Assembly: GCA_002730875.1 (NCBI GenBank)
Contig: PCBI01000015.1
Location: forward strand, 62,001-126,000
Length of the DNA stretch: 64,000 bases
Direction of reading: 5' to 3'
From: Spirochaetaceae bacterium
GTDB taxonomy: Bacteria > Spirochaetota > Leptospiria > Leptospirales > Leptonemataceae
The translations under genes and the position numbers were made by a program. Positions 18,099 to 28,500 of the stretch are shown here, one piece after another. Every line of letters starts with the position of its first letter. Position 1 is the first letter of the stretch. The notes beneath the pieces are model-generated. The model saw nothing but the letters and a program-made list of their open reading frames with translations. It did no database searches and was not told where the DNA came from.

Positions 18099-18602
18099 TC
18101 ACTGCCCTGTAGGAACGGCATCCTGCTCAATGGAGCCATTCTGATCGGATAGGAAATAGATTACCTGCCATACCTCTTCGTTAGAGATGGGGGCCCCACC
18201 GCGCGCTGGCATGGGAACCTTGTTCGGTCCCAGAGCTTCGCCGGCGCTTACGCCATTCATGACCAGTTTCGCCAGGTTCGTTTCAGAGGCTGGCTGATGC
18301 CACCATTCGTTGTCCTTCAGGTTAGGACCTACGCCACCTTCCAGATTGGCGCCATGACAGGCCACGCATACTCGACCGTAGGTTTGCTCTCCGGCATCAA
18401 TGGCAGCCTGGTTTCGCACAGGGATGATATCGATGCTGGGCACTACATACCGCTGGCCCAATTCGTCGCGTACAGATACGGTATCCGGCTGATTCAGAAA
18501 TCCCTGGGAAAAGATGGCAACCAGAACGCCACCTACCAGAGCTCCCCAGAACAGGAAATTCACCCACCCTGGTACGGCTTTGTTATTGCTATTATCACTC
18601 AT
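18099..18602 (-). CDS. Membrane-anchored mono-haem cytochrome c, CcoP-like
   Basis: 167 residues: one N-terminal transmembrane helix (VPGWVNFLFWGALVGGVLVA) and one cytochrome c domain with a CVACH haem site and a distal Met within KVPMPARGG. The anchor and the downstream layout resemble CcoP of cbb3 oxidases, but CcoP has two haems and this protein has one. It is the last gene of the act operon, following the CcoO-like gene by 46 bases. It probably carries electrons at the periplasmic face. Whether it is a bound subunit or a mobile carrier cannot be told from sequence. Confidence 0.85.
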   Translation of the reverse strand: MSDNSNNKAVPGWVNFLFWGALVGGVLVAIFSQGFLNQPDTVSVRDELGQRYVVPSIDIIPVRNQAAIDAGEQTYGRVCVACHGANLEGGVGPNLKDNEWWHQPASETNLAKLVMNGVSAGEALGPNKVPMPARGGAPISNEEVWQVIYFLSDQNGSIEQDAVPTGQ

Positions 18603-18648
18603 AATTCTTGCCAGTTCCTTCTACTTCACTAATAAGCGGTGGCAGTCC

Positions 18649-19317
18649 TTATTGATAGAACTCGCCATCGTACTGCGCCTGACGGCTGCCCAGAAAATTC
18701 AAATATTCCACCAGAGCATCCCCTCTGGTCTGATCGGCCAGGCGAGGGAATGCGGAGCGCTGATAAGGATCGTTCAGCGGAAGCCCAAAGTTCATCATCC
18801 AGCGAACCTTCCAGGACATAGCCAGTGCATCCAGGTTATCCTCCTCGAAAAGGTAAGCGTAGCTGTGATTGCCAGTTCGCATGTCGAACTGCGGATTCTT
18901 TGGGTTCGCGTAAGGATTGCTCATAAGCAAGTTTCGCAAAGCATCCCTGTCCATCTTTATGCCAGCATGACTCAGGTCCGGACCAATGCGGCTGGAGCCT
19001 TGCACCGAAGGGGTAAAAAACAGGTTCGCCTGCTTCTGCGGGGCGGGAAAGTAACCCAGCTTTTCGATATCGCTGAATCGCAATACTTCCCAGGCTTGCG
19101 CTCGCAGGCCCTGGCTATGGCAGTACTGGCATCCCTCTTGATAGTAGACTTCCTGGCCTTTTAGAACCAGAATGTCTTCGGGCGCCTGGGTGTACTGATG
19201 TTTTCCATGCAGGTCCGGAGCTCCGAAGGGTAGGACCACGCTGGCCACGAAACCCACAAGGCCCGCTACCACGGTAGTTACGATAGTTGATGATACTGTT
19301 TTGAACGGTGAATTCAT
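18649..19317 (-). CDS. Mono-haem cytochrome c, CcoO-like subunit
   Basis: 222 residues with one N-terminal transmembrane helix and a single haem site in EVYYQEGCQYCHSQGLRAQ, which closely matches the CcoO pattern (GCxxCHSQ followed by Arg). The pattern continues with a RIGPDLSHAG segment and a Met-rich region (DALAMSWKVRWMMNF) offering axial ligands. CcoO passes electrons to CcoN in cbb3 oxidases. Here its CcoN partner, encoded 18 bases upstream, has no metal ligands, so the electron acceptor must differ. A ribosome binding site (AAGGA) supports the start. Confidence 0.88.
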   Translation of the reverse strand: MNSPFKTVSSTIVTTVVAGLVGFVASVVLPFGAPDLHGKHQYTQAPEDILVLKGQEVYYQEGCQYCHSQGLRAQAWEVLRFSDIEKLGYFPAPQKQANLFFTPSVQGSSRIGPDLSHAGIKMDRDALRNLLMSNPYANPKNPQFDMRTGNHSYAYLFEEDNLDALAMSWKVRWMMNFGLPLNDPYQRSAFPRLADQTRGDALVEYLNFLGSRQAQYDGEFYQ

Positions 19318-19335
19318 ATCGTTCTAATCCTTAAC

Positions 19336-20820
19336 TCAGTGCGATTCAGCAGACGCAGTCACGGGAGGATCCGTAACGACAGTCGGTCGATTGTAGGCCG
19401 CAGACTTTCCTGAAAGACCGGCCAGAACAGCGATGATTCCCGAGATCACTCCCAGAAGAATCATTACCAGTCCCAGAAGAACAAATCCGTAAACGGAATA
19501 TAGATAGCTGAACAATGCATCTTTACCCACTTCGGCTTCCAGGCTGCCGGCGAACAAAACCTGGGCCCAGGCCGGGTTCGCCAGGGCTTTTTCCGCGCCT
19601 TCGCCTGTAAGCGACGAAGCTGCCTCGGCCTGGATCCAGCCCTGCGTGAAAGCCGCTGACAGAACAGTAATAATGCCGGTATAGAGCAGGAAGTTACCCA
19701 GAGACTTTAGGCCGGATGGAGTAGAGGCCTGCTTCCAGTAGCCCAGTAGCAGATAGGCCGAAGCCAGAGCCAGAGGCAGCACCGCAGTGGCTGCCAGAGT
19801 GTAAAGATCCTGATTGTTCCAGGCCATGTAGCGGAAGTTCGAACCAATCAAAGGGATCTGAAGAACAAAACGAACCGCCAGATACACACCCACCAGAACC
19901 AATCCCCATCGAAGGGCCTTTCCGTCCTGGTCGGAGTTGACGATCTTTCCGCTACGAGACAGGGAGTAGTGGATATTGGCCACGCCGCCCAGAAGGGACA
20001 TGGTTAAAGCAAGAGCGGCGCCCGTTCCAACATACTGTAGGACTTTCGCATCAGCGGTGCCCAGCAAAGCTCCACCGGCCGCCACAGGGACCAGCACGGC
20101 GCCCGCGACGATCTGAAAATGTGCGGTGGCTTCGCTAAACACCGGAAGCTCATAGTGCTTTTCGAGCCAGTAATATCCCATTGTAAACAGCGGGAAGAGG
20201 ATGAAGAACGTCAGGACGGCATTTCTGTACATCTCGGCAACCAGAGCGTCCTGAGCGCCGGATGTAGGAGCGGTAGTGACCAGCAGGCCATTGGGCATAC
20301 CGAAGTTGCCCAGGAAGTAGAAGAGCATCATACCGCCGATGGTAGCGGCAGCAAATTTCTCGTATACTTTCAGGTCTTCTTTGCCCCAGAGAGCAATGAT
20401 CAGAAGCACCAGAAACACCGTGAAAACGACCATCATCAGATTGTCTGCAATCCAGTTCAGTTCGCCGTATTCGCGTCCGGTGTTGTATCCAAAAAGTATA
20501 GTAACGACTCCAAATAGCAGAGCGGTCTGATGTGCACCCAGAGCGGCAAGGCCGGCCAGATCCACGCGAAAGCTGGCGCGCTCGTTGATGATCTGATAAC
20601 CCAGGGCAAAGAAATAACCCAGCACACCGCCAAAGATTAGCAGATTGGCGCCGATGGGCCGCAGATATCCGTAAGAAAAATAGGAATCCGGACCGGGCAT
20701 GAATGTCACCATCTGGATCTCATTTACAACCCGAATGGCCACGCCCAGAAGCAACCATAGAGTGGAGATTACCAGATAAAGCCCTGTAGTGCGATTATAG
20801 TCGTTGCTCAGTAGTTTCAT
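19336..20820 (-). CDS. CcoN-like membrane protein lacking all haem and copper ligands
   Basis: 494 residues, about 12 transmembrane helices, recognisably homologous to cbb3 oxidase subunit I. LRPIGANLLIF (53-63) matches the CcoN segment LRPLHTNA; REYGEL (116-121) matches its KEYAEL; GAQDALVAEMYRNAV (188-202) matches its GATDAMVQWWYGHNAV. The low-spin haem His is Gly57, the CuB His of YGHNAV is lost (YRNAV), the GPHHLHYT pair is VPVAAGG (244-250), and the HVH segment is DLY (338-340). Only four internal His remain, none at ligand positions. It therefore cannot bind haem b, haem b3 or CuB. It is intact, sits within a tight operon and shows no sign of decay, so it probably has a structural or new role with ACIII. 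Confidence 0.88.
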   Translation of the reverse strand: MKLLSNDYNRTTGLYLVISTLWLLLGVAIRVVNEIQMVTFMPGPDSYFSYGYLRPIGANLLIFGGVLGYFFALGYQIINERASFRVDLAGLAALGAHQTALLFGVVTILFGYNTGREYGELNWIADNLMMVVFTVFLVLLIIALWGKEDLKVYEKFAAATIGGMMLFYFLGNFGMPNGLLVTTAPTSGAQDALVAEMYRNAVLTFFILFPLFTMGYYWLEKHYELPVFSEATAHFQIVAGAVLVPVAAGGALLGTADAKVLQYVGTGAALALTMSLLGGVANIHYSLSRSGKIVNSDQDGKALRWGLVLVGVYLAVRFVLQIPLIGSNFRYMAWNNQDLYTLAATAVLPLALASAYLLLGYWKQASTPSGLKSLGNFLLYTGIITVLSAAFTQGWIQAEAASSLTGEGAEKALANPAWAQVLFAGSLEAEVGKDALFSYLYSVYGFVLLGLVMILLGVISGIIAVLAGLSGKSAAYNRPTVVTDPPVTASAESH

Positions 20821-20849
20821 AGTAATAATCGATTCCTGTTTCTAATGCC

Positions 20850-21419
20850 TTACTCTTCTGCGGGAGCCGGGTTGTAACCGCTCATGTCTTCCAGTTTTGG
20901 CGACTGAGGTCTTTCCGAAATCGGAGTGTAGCCCATGTTCCAGCGTCGGCTGGTAGCGTAAGCTTTCTTCACTTCTTCCATGGCTGCATGGATGGCGGCT
21001 TTTCGTTTGGCCGCGTCCTTCTCCGCTACCGGAGGAGCCAGGGAGTACAAATAGTGGGCCATGGCCCAGCGTGCTCGATCCGTATGCGATTGATATGCAT
21101 GGCCGGAGGGCAGTTCTTTCGTCTTGTCTGTTCCCACAGTCATCGCCTTGAAATAATCCACCGGCGTTACTTCCGGCGCAGTGGCGTCGGTGAAAGCCGG
21201 AACTTCCAGACCCTGTTCTTTTAAAGCCTTCGCTTCGGGACCGTTGCCATCCCAGGCAGTACCATGGCAGTTCTTGCAGTTGTACTCGGAACTGGCATAG
21301 TAGATGGATCCCTTGTAAAGGCTTTCCGGAGTAGCCTCATGAATAGGGGCCGGTTCCGGGCTGCACGCGGCAATGGCCAGGATCAGAATTCCAGATATGA
21401 TGAACTTGTTGGATTGCAT
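20850..21419 (-). CDS. Lipoprotein mono-haem cytochrome c
   Basis: 189 residues from the ATG at 21419 (MQSNKFIISGILILAIAACS); the longer frame overlaps actF and lacks a signal. The lipobox IAAC predicts lipidation. One haem site (YNCKNCHGTAWDGNGPEA) is followed by ARWAMAHYLYSLAPP, the pattern of an ACIII-associated class I cytochrome domain like ActE. The C-terminal 60 residues are charged and helical. It sits between actF and the CcoN-like gene, so it may shuttle electrons from ACIII to the CcoNOP-like module. Confidence 0.87.
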   Translation of the reverse strand: MQSNKFIISGILILAIAACSPEPAPIHEATPESLYKGSIYYASSEYNCKNCHGTAWDGNGPEAKALKEQGLEVPAFTDATAPEVTPVDYFKAMTVGTDKTKELPSGHAYQSHTDRARWAMAHYLYSLAPPVAEKDAAKRKAAIHAAMEEVKKAYATSRRWNMGYTPISERPQSPKLEDMSGYNPAPAEE

Positions 21420-21448
21420 TTCTTTCGCTTTCCCTCTAAACATTGCTA

Positions 21449-22702
21449 TCAATGGTGCATGTGCAGGCATTCTTCCAACTTGGGATCCTTTACCGGCACC
21501 AGGTTTGCTCGAGACAGAGCCGAGCCCACTACAAATATGAAGGCTCCACCCAGGGCCAGAAGGGGTCCCAATTCCTGCCATGAGAACATTACGAAATGGG
21601 CTGTGTCGCCTTCCACATCCAGGCTGGGATAGGCTACCCAGTACATATCCACGATTTGGCCCACAATTACCAGCCAGGCAATGGCTGAAAGGAACTTGAT
21701 GTTTCGCTTATTCTCACGCTTCAGTAGGGCGAAGAATGGGATGAAGAAACGAACTACAAGAAGTAAAACGCTTACCCAGGCCCAGGCGTTGTAGCTCATG
21801 TCGCCGGTAAACAGTCGGTTATTATAGAAATACGTCTCTTCCGGGATATGGGCATACCAGATCAGAAGATACTGACAGATTCCGATGTAGGCCCAGAAGA
21901 TGGTGTGGCCCCATAGATACTTCCCGAGGTCATGGATGTGATTCTCGTTCACCGCATCGCCCAGCAGGCCGCGACCTTTGAGATAGTTCACCCACAGGAT
22001 CAGGGATGCAAATGTCGTGAGCGCCAATCCGGCAAAGATGTATACCGCCCACATCGTAGAGAACCAGTGTGGCTCCAAACTCATGGACAGGTCCCAGGAG
22101 CTAACGGAGAATGTTAGTCCAAATAGGACCAGAAAACCAGCTGACCATTTAATCATGGATTTGGTGTGGGATACCTTTCCGTCGTTGTCCTGTGCTGTGG
22201 ATTTCTTCCAGAAGAGAAAGCCAAACAGGATCCACAGAACGACGATTACCAGATTCCTGCCAATGAAGAATGCTTCATTCAGGTAAGGAGCTTTCCAGTG
22301 GATGAGATGGTCCGATTCCGCTTTACCCACCCAGTGATGATAAGCGTCGCCCAGGCCAAAGAATACTGCGATGAGCGCCAGAAGGATTACCGGTAGAAAC
22401 CAGAAGTAGGACTCGGCGATTCGTCGAACGGTTACGCTCCAGGCGGCCCCGGAGGCATGATGCAAAGCGGTGAAATAGATGCCACCCACGGCCACCGGAA
22501 GGAAAACCAGAACGGCCATGAGAATAGAGAGAAATAGACGCGGGTTATGGCTTCCTTCGCCATGGTCCGCCTGTCCATGCCAGGGGACGAATATCTGCGC
22601 TACTGTGAGCACCAGACCCACCGCAATCAACGCCAGACTGATTTGTTTCAGTCGAGCAGGGAATTCAAACTTCAGTTTGTCCTGTTCCAGATTTGCTGCC
22701 AT
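21449..22702 (-). CDS. actF: Alternative complex III subunit ActF
   Basis: 417 residues with about 10 transmembrane helices. The arrangement (VRRIAESYFWFLPVILLAL, HWKAPYLNEAFFIGRNLV, SWDLSMSLEPHWFSTMWAVY, YIGICQYLLIWYAHIPEET) is that of ActF, the second membrane subunit related to but shorter than ActC. In ACIII this subunit helps form the membrane core that supports quinol oxidation and possibly proton transfer. It follows actE by 18 bases in the usual act gene order. Confidence 0.93.
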   Translation of the reverse strand: MAANLEQDKLKFEFPARLKQISLALIAVGLVLTVAQIFVPWHGQADHGEGSHNPRLFLSILMAVLVFLPVAVGGIYFTALHHASGAAWSVTVRRIAESYFWFLPVILLALIAVFFGLGDAYHHWVGKAESDHLIHWKAPYLNEAFFIGRNLVIVVLWILFGFLFWKKSTAQDNDGKVSHTKSMIKWSAGFLVLFGLTFSVSSWDLSMSLEPHWFSTMWAVYIFAGLALTTFASLILWVNYLKGRGLLGDAVNENHIHDLGKYLWGHTIFWAYIGICQYLLIWYAHIPEETYFYNNRLFTGDMSYNAWAWVSVLLLVVRFFIPFFALLKRENKRNIKFLSAIAWLVIVGQIVDMYWVAYPSLDVEGDTAHFVMFSWQELGPLLALGGAFIFVVGSALSRANLVPVKDPKLEECLHMHH

Positions 22703-22720
22703 AGATAATCGTTCCTGTTT

Positions 22721-23344
22721 CTACTGTCCCTGCTTCTGAAGCAGATTGATATAGTGAATAATTGCCCAGCGCTCTTTTTCTGTGGTTTGCGCCGCATAAG
22801 GCCGCATTCTGGCCCGACCCACGGTAATAATATGGAAGATTCGTCCGTCTTCCCAGTCCAGGACCAGCGAATCCGGGCCAGTCAGAGCGGGTATATCCGC
22901 GAACCTGGGAGTTACCGGACCGTCGCCCATGCCTGTATTTCCATGGCAAGCCGCGCAATAAGTGTTATACTTTTTCTGCCCCAGCTCCAGTACTTCTTTC
23001 GTAGGCCGGAGCGGATTTGTAAGCTCTGCAGCCGCACGGTCAAAATCAGCCGCCGGAATCAGATACGGGGTCTTGTTTCTGGGGACGGTTCCTTCGGGAG
23101 CCGTGCGCGCCGCCGATCCGGGGCCACCCCAGGATTCCAGGGAACCCATGGTCTTTTCGTAGTTTCCTTCGTAGACCTCGTCCAGTGTGCTGGGATCTTC
23201 TTCCTGCGATTCTACTGCGGGCGAATCGTGCATGTCCAGAAAGAAGTGCATGCCGGATTGATTGCCTGCGTAGTTGCACTGCGAAAGCAGAAGAGCAGCG
23301 CCGGAAGCAATGGCTACAGTAAGAATGCGTGTAAGGGAATTCAT
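22721..23344 (-). CDS. actE: Alternative complex III subunit ActE, lipoprotein cytochrome c
   Basis: 207 residues from the ATG at 23344, preceded by AAGGC; an ATG six codons earlier has no ribosome binding site. The signal peptide ends in a lipobox (LLLSQC). The soluble domain has one haem site (YCAACHGNTGMGDGP) with a Met ligand in GRARMRPYAAQ and the closing segment RWAIIHYINLLQ. ActE is a mono-haem periplasmic subunit that accepts electrons within ACIII. The position between actD and actF matches known operons. Confidence 0.93.
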   Translation of the reverse strand: MNSLTRILTVAIASGAALLLSQCNYAGNQSGMHFFLDMHDSPAVESQEEDPSTLDEVYEGNYEKTMGSLESWGGPGSAARTAPEGTVPRNKTPYLIPAADFDRAAAELTNPLRPTKEVLELGQKKYNTYCAACHGNTGMGDGPVTPRFADIPALTGPDSLVLDWEDGRIFHIITVGRARMRPYAAQTTEKERWAIIHYINLLQKQGQ

Positions 23345-23373
23345 TTTTGTTGCCTTATCCATGGTTTTCTCGG

Positions 23374-24063
23374 CTAGGCCGACTCCTTAACAGCCGTGAT
23401 TTCTTCGGCTCCCAGTTCTTGCATGAAGGCTTTGATACCTTCTTCGTCGTAGTTGGCGGAGTCGCCCGGGATCCACAGACAGAATTTATCATCTGTTATG
23501 GAAGGGTGCAATACCTTACGAAACGGTTTGGGCAGCCGTGAGATCATGAATAGACCTGTAACTGTGGCCAGACCGCCGAAAAGGACAGTAAGCTCAAAAC
23601 AGATCGGGATCATGGCCGGCCAGCTATAAGTAGGCTTGCCCCCGATGTTAAGCGGATAAGAGTTCAGGTTGGGATACGCGTCAATGGCCCTGGTGATTGT
23701 GTAATTGATCACCTGCTCATGAACGATGAACTGCAGTAAGAAGGCGATTAAGAAGCCAGTCAAACCGGCAAAGAACGTAACATACGGGAGCTTGGATCGT
23801 TTGAACCCCATGTCAAATTCCAGGCCGTGAACCGGAAAGGGAGTCAGACAATCGAAATTGGTGTAACCCTTTTCCTTTGTTTTCTTCGCCGCGTCTGATA
23901 TCTGTTCCGGAGTGCTGAAAAGGCCGAATACTCCTTTGTCGGTTTCCCGGTATGTGTATTCGAAAGCCTTGTCCAGCAAAGTGCGGAAGGCCACATACTG
24001 CTTTTCAAAGAACCGGTCTAAGAATTGTTCCAGTTTTTCTGTCATAGCGTTTAGCTTTTCCAT
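23374..24063 (-). CDS. actD: Alternative complex III subunit ActD (DUF3341)
   Basis: 229 residues: a soluble N-terminal domain (GVFGLFSTPEQISDAAKKTK, then FDCLTPFPVHGLEFDMGFKRSK with the family motif) and two transmembrane helices (about 95-115 and 150-175). ActD is a small membrane subunit of ACIII with no cofactor. About 40 extra residues precede the usual ActD start, including a Phe-rich helix (FLDRFFEKQYVAFRTLLDKA). The start at 24063 has a CAGG ribosome binding site, so the extension is probably real. Confidence 0.92.
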   Translation of the reverse strand: MEKLNAMTEKLEQFLDRFFEKQYVAFRTLLDKAFEYTYRETDKGVFGLFSTPEQISDAAKKTKEKGYTNFDCLTPFPVHGLEFDMGFKRSKLPYVTFFAGLTGFLIAFLLQFIVHEQVINYTITRAIDAYPNLNSYPLNIGGKPTYSWPAMIPICFELTVLFGGLATVTGLFMISRLPKPFRKVLHPSITDDKFCLWIPGDSANYDEEGIKAFMQELGAEEITAVKESA

Positions 24064-24087
24064 AATTACCTGCCAGATTCGTCTGGA

Positions 24088-25482
24088 TTAATGGCCTCCG
24101 CCGTAGCCGCGAGCTCCCGGACTCTTCATGACAGTTTTGATCTCTGCCATGGCGATGGTGGGGAAGAATCGCATGAACAATAAGAACAGTGTAAAGAACA
24201 GTCCAAACGATCCAATCAGGATGCCAAAGTCATGAATGGTCATGATGTACAGATCCCAGCTGGAAGGGAGAAAGTCCCGGTGTAGACTGGTTACAACGAT
24301 CACGTATCTTTCGAACCACATACCAATGTTTACGAAGATGCTAATGATCCACAGCGCCACAGGGTTGGTTCTAATCTTTTTGAACCAGAAGAGCTGCGGA
24401 GAGATTACGTTGCAGGACACCATGATCCAGTAGGACCACCAGTATGGTCCGAGCATACGGTTGATGAATGCAAAACCCTCAAACTTGGAGCCGGAATACC
24501 AGGCGATGAAGAACTCGGTGGCATAGGCCAAACCTACCAGGGTTCCGGTAAGCATGGTAATCTTGGCCATATTCTCCAGGTGCTTGATGGTGATGTATTC
24601 TTTGAACCCGAATAGCTCTCGCATGAGGATCAATAGAGTTAGCACCATCCCGAATCCGGAGAAGATCGCCCCCGCCACAAAGTAGGGCGGGAAGATGGTA
24701 GTGTGCCATCCGGGGATTACCGAAGTAGCAAAGTCGAAGGATACGATCGTGTGAACGGAAAGTACCAGGGGCGCCGAAAGACCGGCCAGAATCATGGCTG
24801 TGGTTTCGTAGTGCGACCAGGCGCGGGCCGAACCTACCCAGCCAAGGGAGAGCACGGAATAAACGTTCTTTCGCAGCTTGTTAAACCACTCGCCGCCCTT
24901 GATTCGATCGCGAATCGATGCGAAGTCAGGAATCAGTCCCAGATACCAGAATACAAGTGAGATCGTAAGATAAGTAGAAATGGCAAAAAGGTCCCACAGC
25001 AGAGGGGATCGAAAGTTGGGCCACAGGGTTCCGCGTTCGTTCGGATAGGGAAACAGCCAGAAGGTAAACCAGGGTCGACCCACGTGAATCAGTGGATAGA
25101 TACCGGCGCAAGCCACAGCAAAAATGGTCATGGCTTCGGCAGAACGGTTTACCGCGGTTCTCCATTCCTGACGGAATATGTACAGAATGGCCGAGATCAG
25201 TGTACCGGCATGACCGATACCAATCCAGAAGACGAACGTAATGATAAACGAGCCCCAGCTAACGGGCACGTTTACGCCCACAACGCCCATACCTGTGGCG
25301 ATGAGATATCCGATTTCCACAACCAGCAGTGTCAGCAGACCCAGCGCTACCGCGAAGGCCCCCCACCACCATTTTTCGGGGAATGTATCCAGGGGACGGG
25401 CGATGTCCGCATTAACATCGCCGTACGCCTTATTACCTTGTACCAGGTCTACTTTTTCCAGGGTTTCCGTATTATTGGCCAT
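24088..25482 (-). CDS. actC: Alternative complex III subunit ActC (NrfD-like quinol-binding)
   Basis: 464 residues with about 10 transmembrane helices, NrfD/PsrC family. Typical motifs include [47 protein letters not shown] and [20 protein letters not shown]. ActC is the main membrane partner of ActB and is thought to form the menaquinol oxidation site. The N-terminal 40 residues are cytoplasmic. The gene lies 21 bases after actB. Confidence 0.96.
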   Translation of the reverse strand: MANNTETLEKVDLVQGNKAYGDVNADIARPLDTFPEKWWWGAFAVALGLLTLLVVEIGYLIATGMGVVGVNVPVSWGSFIITFVFWIGIGHAGTLISAILYIFRQEWRTAVNRSAEAMTIFAVACAGIYPLIHVGRPWFTFWLFPYPNERGTLWPNFRSPLLWDLFAISTYLTISLVFWYLGLIPDFASIRDRIKGGEWFNKLRKNVYSVLSLGWVGSARAWSHYETTAMILAGLSAPLVLSVHTIVSFDFATSVIPGWHTTIFPPYFVAGAIFSGFGMVLTLLILMRELFGFKEYITIKHLENMAKITMLTGTLVGLAYATEFFIAWYSGSKFEGFAFINRMLGPYWWSYWIMVSCNVISPQLFWFKKIRTNPVALWIISIFVNIGMWFERYVIVVTSLHRDFLPSSWDLYIMTIHDFGILIGSFGLFFTLFLLFMRFFPTIAMAEIKTVMKSPGARGYGGGH

Positions 25483-25503
25483 TGTAGTTTTTCCCTTTCT
25501 GAT

Positions 25504-28500
25504 TTACGCCATGGGGTTGCGAATCTTCGCAAGGTAGGTCACGGATGGTTCCACTCCCAGGAAATCCAGGACGCGATAACCACGCTTGTCTTTGGCCAGT
25601 TTCGCTACTTCGGAAGCTTCATCGTTGATGTCTCCGAAGGTAATTGCGCCAGTAGGACATACTTCCTGACAGGCTGTGACCACGGTGCCGTCTTTGATTT
25701 TCTTATCGCCACGGACTTTCATATCCTGACGAGCGGCATTAATTCTCTGCACGCAGAAGGTGCACTTCTCCATAACCCCTCGAGATCGAACGGTTACGTT
25801 GGGGTTCAGCCCCAGTTGCATCGGGTCGCGGAGCTTGCGGTCCAGACCCTCCATATAATACCAGTTTTCAAACCAGTTAAAGCGACGTACCTTGAACGGG
25901 CAGTTGTTCGCGCAGTAACGCGTTCCCACACAACGGTTGTAGGTCATTACGTTAAGACCTTCCGAGTTGTGAGTGGTGGCCGCTACCGGGCATACATTCT
26001 CGCAGGGCGCGTTCTCGCATTGCTGACACAGCATTGGCTGATGGCTCACAGAAGGATTCTCTTCTGTGCCGCTGTAGTAGCGATCGATTCGCAGCCAGTG
26101 CATTTCGCGACCAACGGCCACTTCTTCCGGACCGACCATGGGGATGTTGTTTTCCAGATTACAGCTGGTTACACAGGATCCGCATCCAGTACATTTGGAC
26201 AGATCCACTACCATGTGCCATCGGAGGTTTCCGTATTCCCAGGCTTCCATCAGTTGAGCATTCTTGGGATGCTCGATGGTGGCTTCGTACAGTTTGCCTT
26301 TGGCTTTGGTATAATCGCCGTAGCTGGCTTCCAGGATAATGGGCCGTTGCTCCGCAGTATACTGAGTGGATCCAGCAAATGGAGCGTAGGGGATATCGTC
26401 GGAAATGCCAGGGAAGTTATCCGGCTGATTCATTCCCGTTCTATATACAGTCTGAGTATTGCCCAGAGTCTTGCGGTCGCCGGTGTTTTCGATGGTTACC
26501 GCCTGACCGGAAAGAGTTAGCGAATCGTCGCCGGTGGTGGCCACGGCTATGGCATTCAGGCCGCGTCCGTTGCCGACTTTTCCGGCCTCGGTGCGGCCGT
26601 ATCCCAGCGCCACCAGCACCGCATCGGGATGGATTCCTGGTTGCATGTGCACCGGAAGCTCCAGAGTGGTTTCGCCTACTTTCAGTTTTACAATAGAGCC
26701 TTGCTTCAGCTTCAGCTTTCGGGCAGTGGCAGGTAGAATCGTTGCATAGTTCTCCCACACGACTTTGGTTACCGGGTCCGGCAGTTCCAGACGGTAAGCG
26801 TTGTTTGCCTGCGAACCGTCGCGGACTGCCATGCTCAGATAGAGGCCCAGCTTGAGGCCGTCTTTGTCGCTTACGCTGCGAGGCAGGTTATTCAGCGATC
26901 CTGCATTGAAATTTCGCGCAGGAGCGTTTCCGTTAAGTTTTCCGGCATCCGGCGCATAAAAACCGTCCTGAAGTACCTTCACCCAGAAACGCTCAAAGTT
27001 TCCGCCGGCCCGTCCCGCCCAGGCAGCCTTCAGATAGTTGTGGAAGTCAGAGGAGCCGCCCAGGGTTCCGCCGCTAATCTGGATCAGGTAATCTTCCAGA
27101 CTGGCCGAGTCAAAAATAGGTCTTACTGTAGGCTGTTGGATAGCTGCAATACCATCGATTACCTCTCGGTCCCCCCAGGATTCCAGGTAGTGACTGAGAG
27201 GCAGAACGGCGCTGGCCAGTTTTGCTGTTTCATCGATTCGATCGGAAATGGAAGCCACAAAAGGCACAGCCGCTAGAGCTTCTTTCACTTTCGCGCTTTC
27301 GGGCAGATGGTACTGGATGTTCGCGCCCGATACGATTACGGTTTTGACTTTGCCTGCCTGGCAATCGGCCAACAGGGAAAGCATGTCCGGATCAGAAATG
27401 CCCGGAGAATAGTTCAGAGCGTTTTTGTGGTCTACGGTTACACCGTCGTTTCCGCAAATATGATTGAGGAGATTCACAGCGATGGCAAGAGCTGCCTGTC
27501 GACCTGTGGCCGCCAGGGGAGAACCTCCGATTACCAGGCTCTTGCCGCGGCTTGCCCAGAGTTGCTCGGCTGTTTTCTCAATAGCGGTTTGATCCAGTTT
27601 GAGGGCTTCGGCTACTCGCTCCGGAGTGTAGTTTTCCAGGAGTCCGCGAACCTGGGCATTTCCGGTATAAGGACCGCTTTTCAGATTCAGTGTAATGTGC
27701 GATGCGAGGGACAGAGCCACCGCAGTTTGATCGCCGGGCTTAACGGGAATCCGCAGATCCGCGTTGGAGCCTGTTACGCTAAACATGGACTCAATGGCAA
27801 TCAGTCGCGAGGGTTTGCCTTTTGTAGGGTCGCGTCGCGCCGAGAATGCGGCGGTCTGAGCTGCGGGAAGTCCCATGGTGCCCAGGAAGTCGGCATCAAT
27901 GGCTACAACCAGTTCGGCACGGTCCAGTCGATAGTAAGGAATCAGCGCCTGACCATAGGAGGCCCGCTGCCCTTCAGCGATTTGTCGCAGAGTAGGATCC
28001 GCACGGAATTCAACGTGCTTTCCGCCAGGGTTGGCATTCAGGAAGTCTCGGATCAGCTTGCGGGAAGTAGGGCTGTCGATGGGACCGGTCAAGAGGACAT
28101 AGTCCCCTTTCTTTAGCTCGGTCTGGATTTCAGAAATAATGGCTTTTCGAGTGGATCGTTTCTTCTTACCATTCGTAAGCTTTACTGGTTTTCGCAGTCG
28201 GTCTGGATCGTACAGATCCATGATGCTGGCTACATCGTAGGCGCTAACGCCTCCGCGGGTAAGCGGATGTTCCGGGTTCCCGGCAATCTTGTTGGGCCGG
28301 GCATTCATGGTCCGAACCACCAGTCCGGTGCCGTCCGGGGCTACCGTGGAATAATAATTGCTCTCACCTGGAACATCCTCCGGCGGGCGAATTACAGCCG
28401 GAACGATCTGTTCGGTGGGCCTTCGGCAAGCGGCCTGGACCAGCACGGCCCCGGCGCCCATGAACTTCAGAAAGTTCTTTCGGCTAACAGGCTTTTTCTT

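Noticed and set aside
18099..20820. Working cbb3-type cytochrome oxidase
   Set aside because: The CcoN-like subunit lacks all haem and copper ligands and the CcoP-like subunit has one haem, so the trio cannot be a standard oxidase.
25084..26520. Plus-strand open frame of 478 codons
   Set aside because: It lies antisense to actC and actB, whose products are unmistakable; the translation has no family features.
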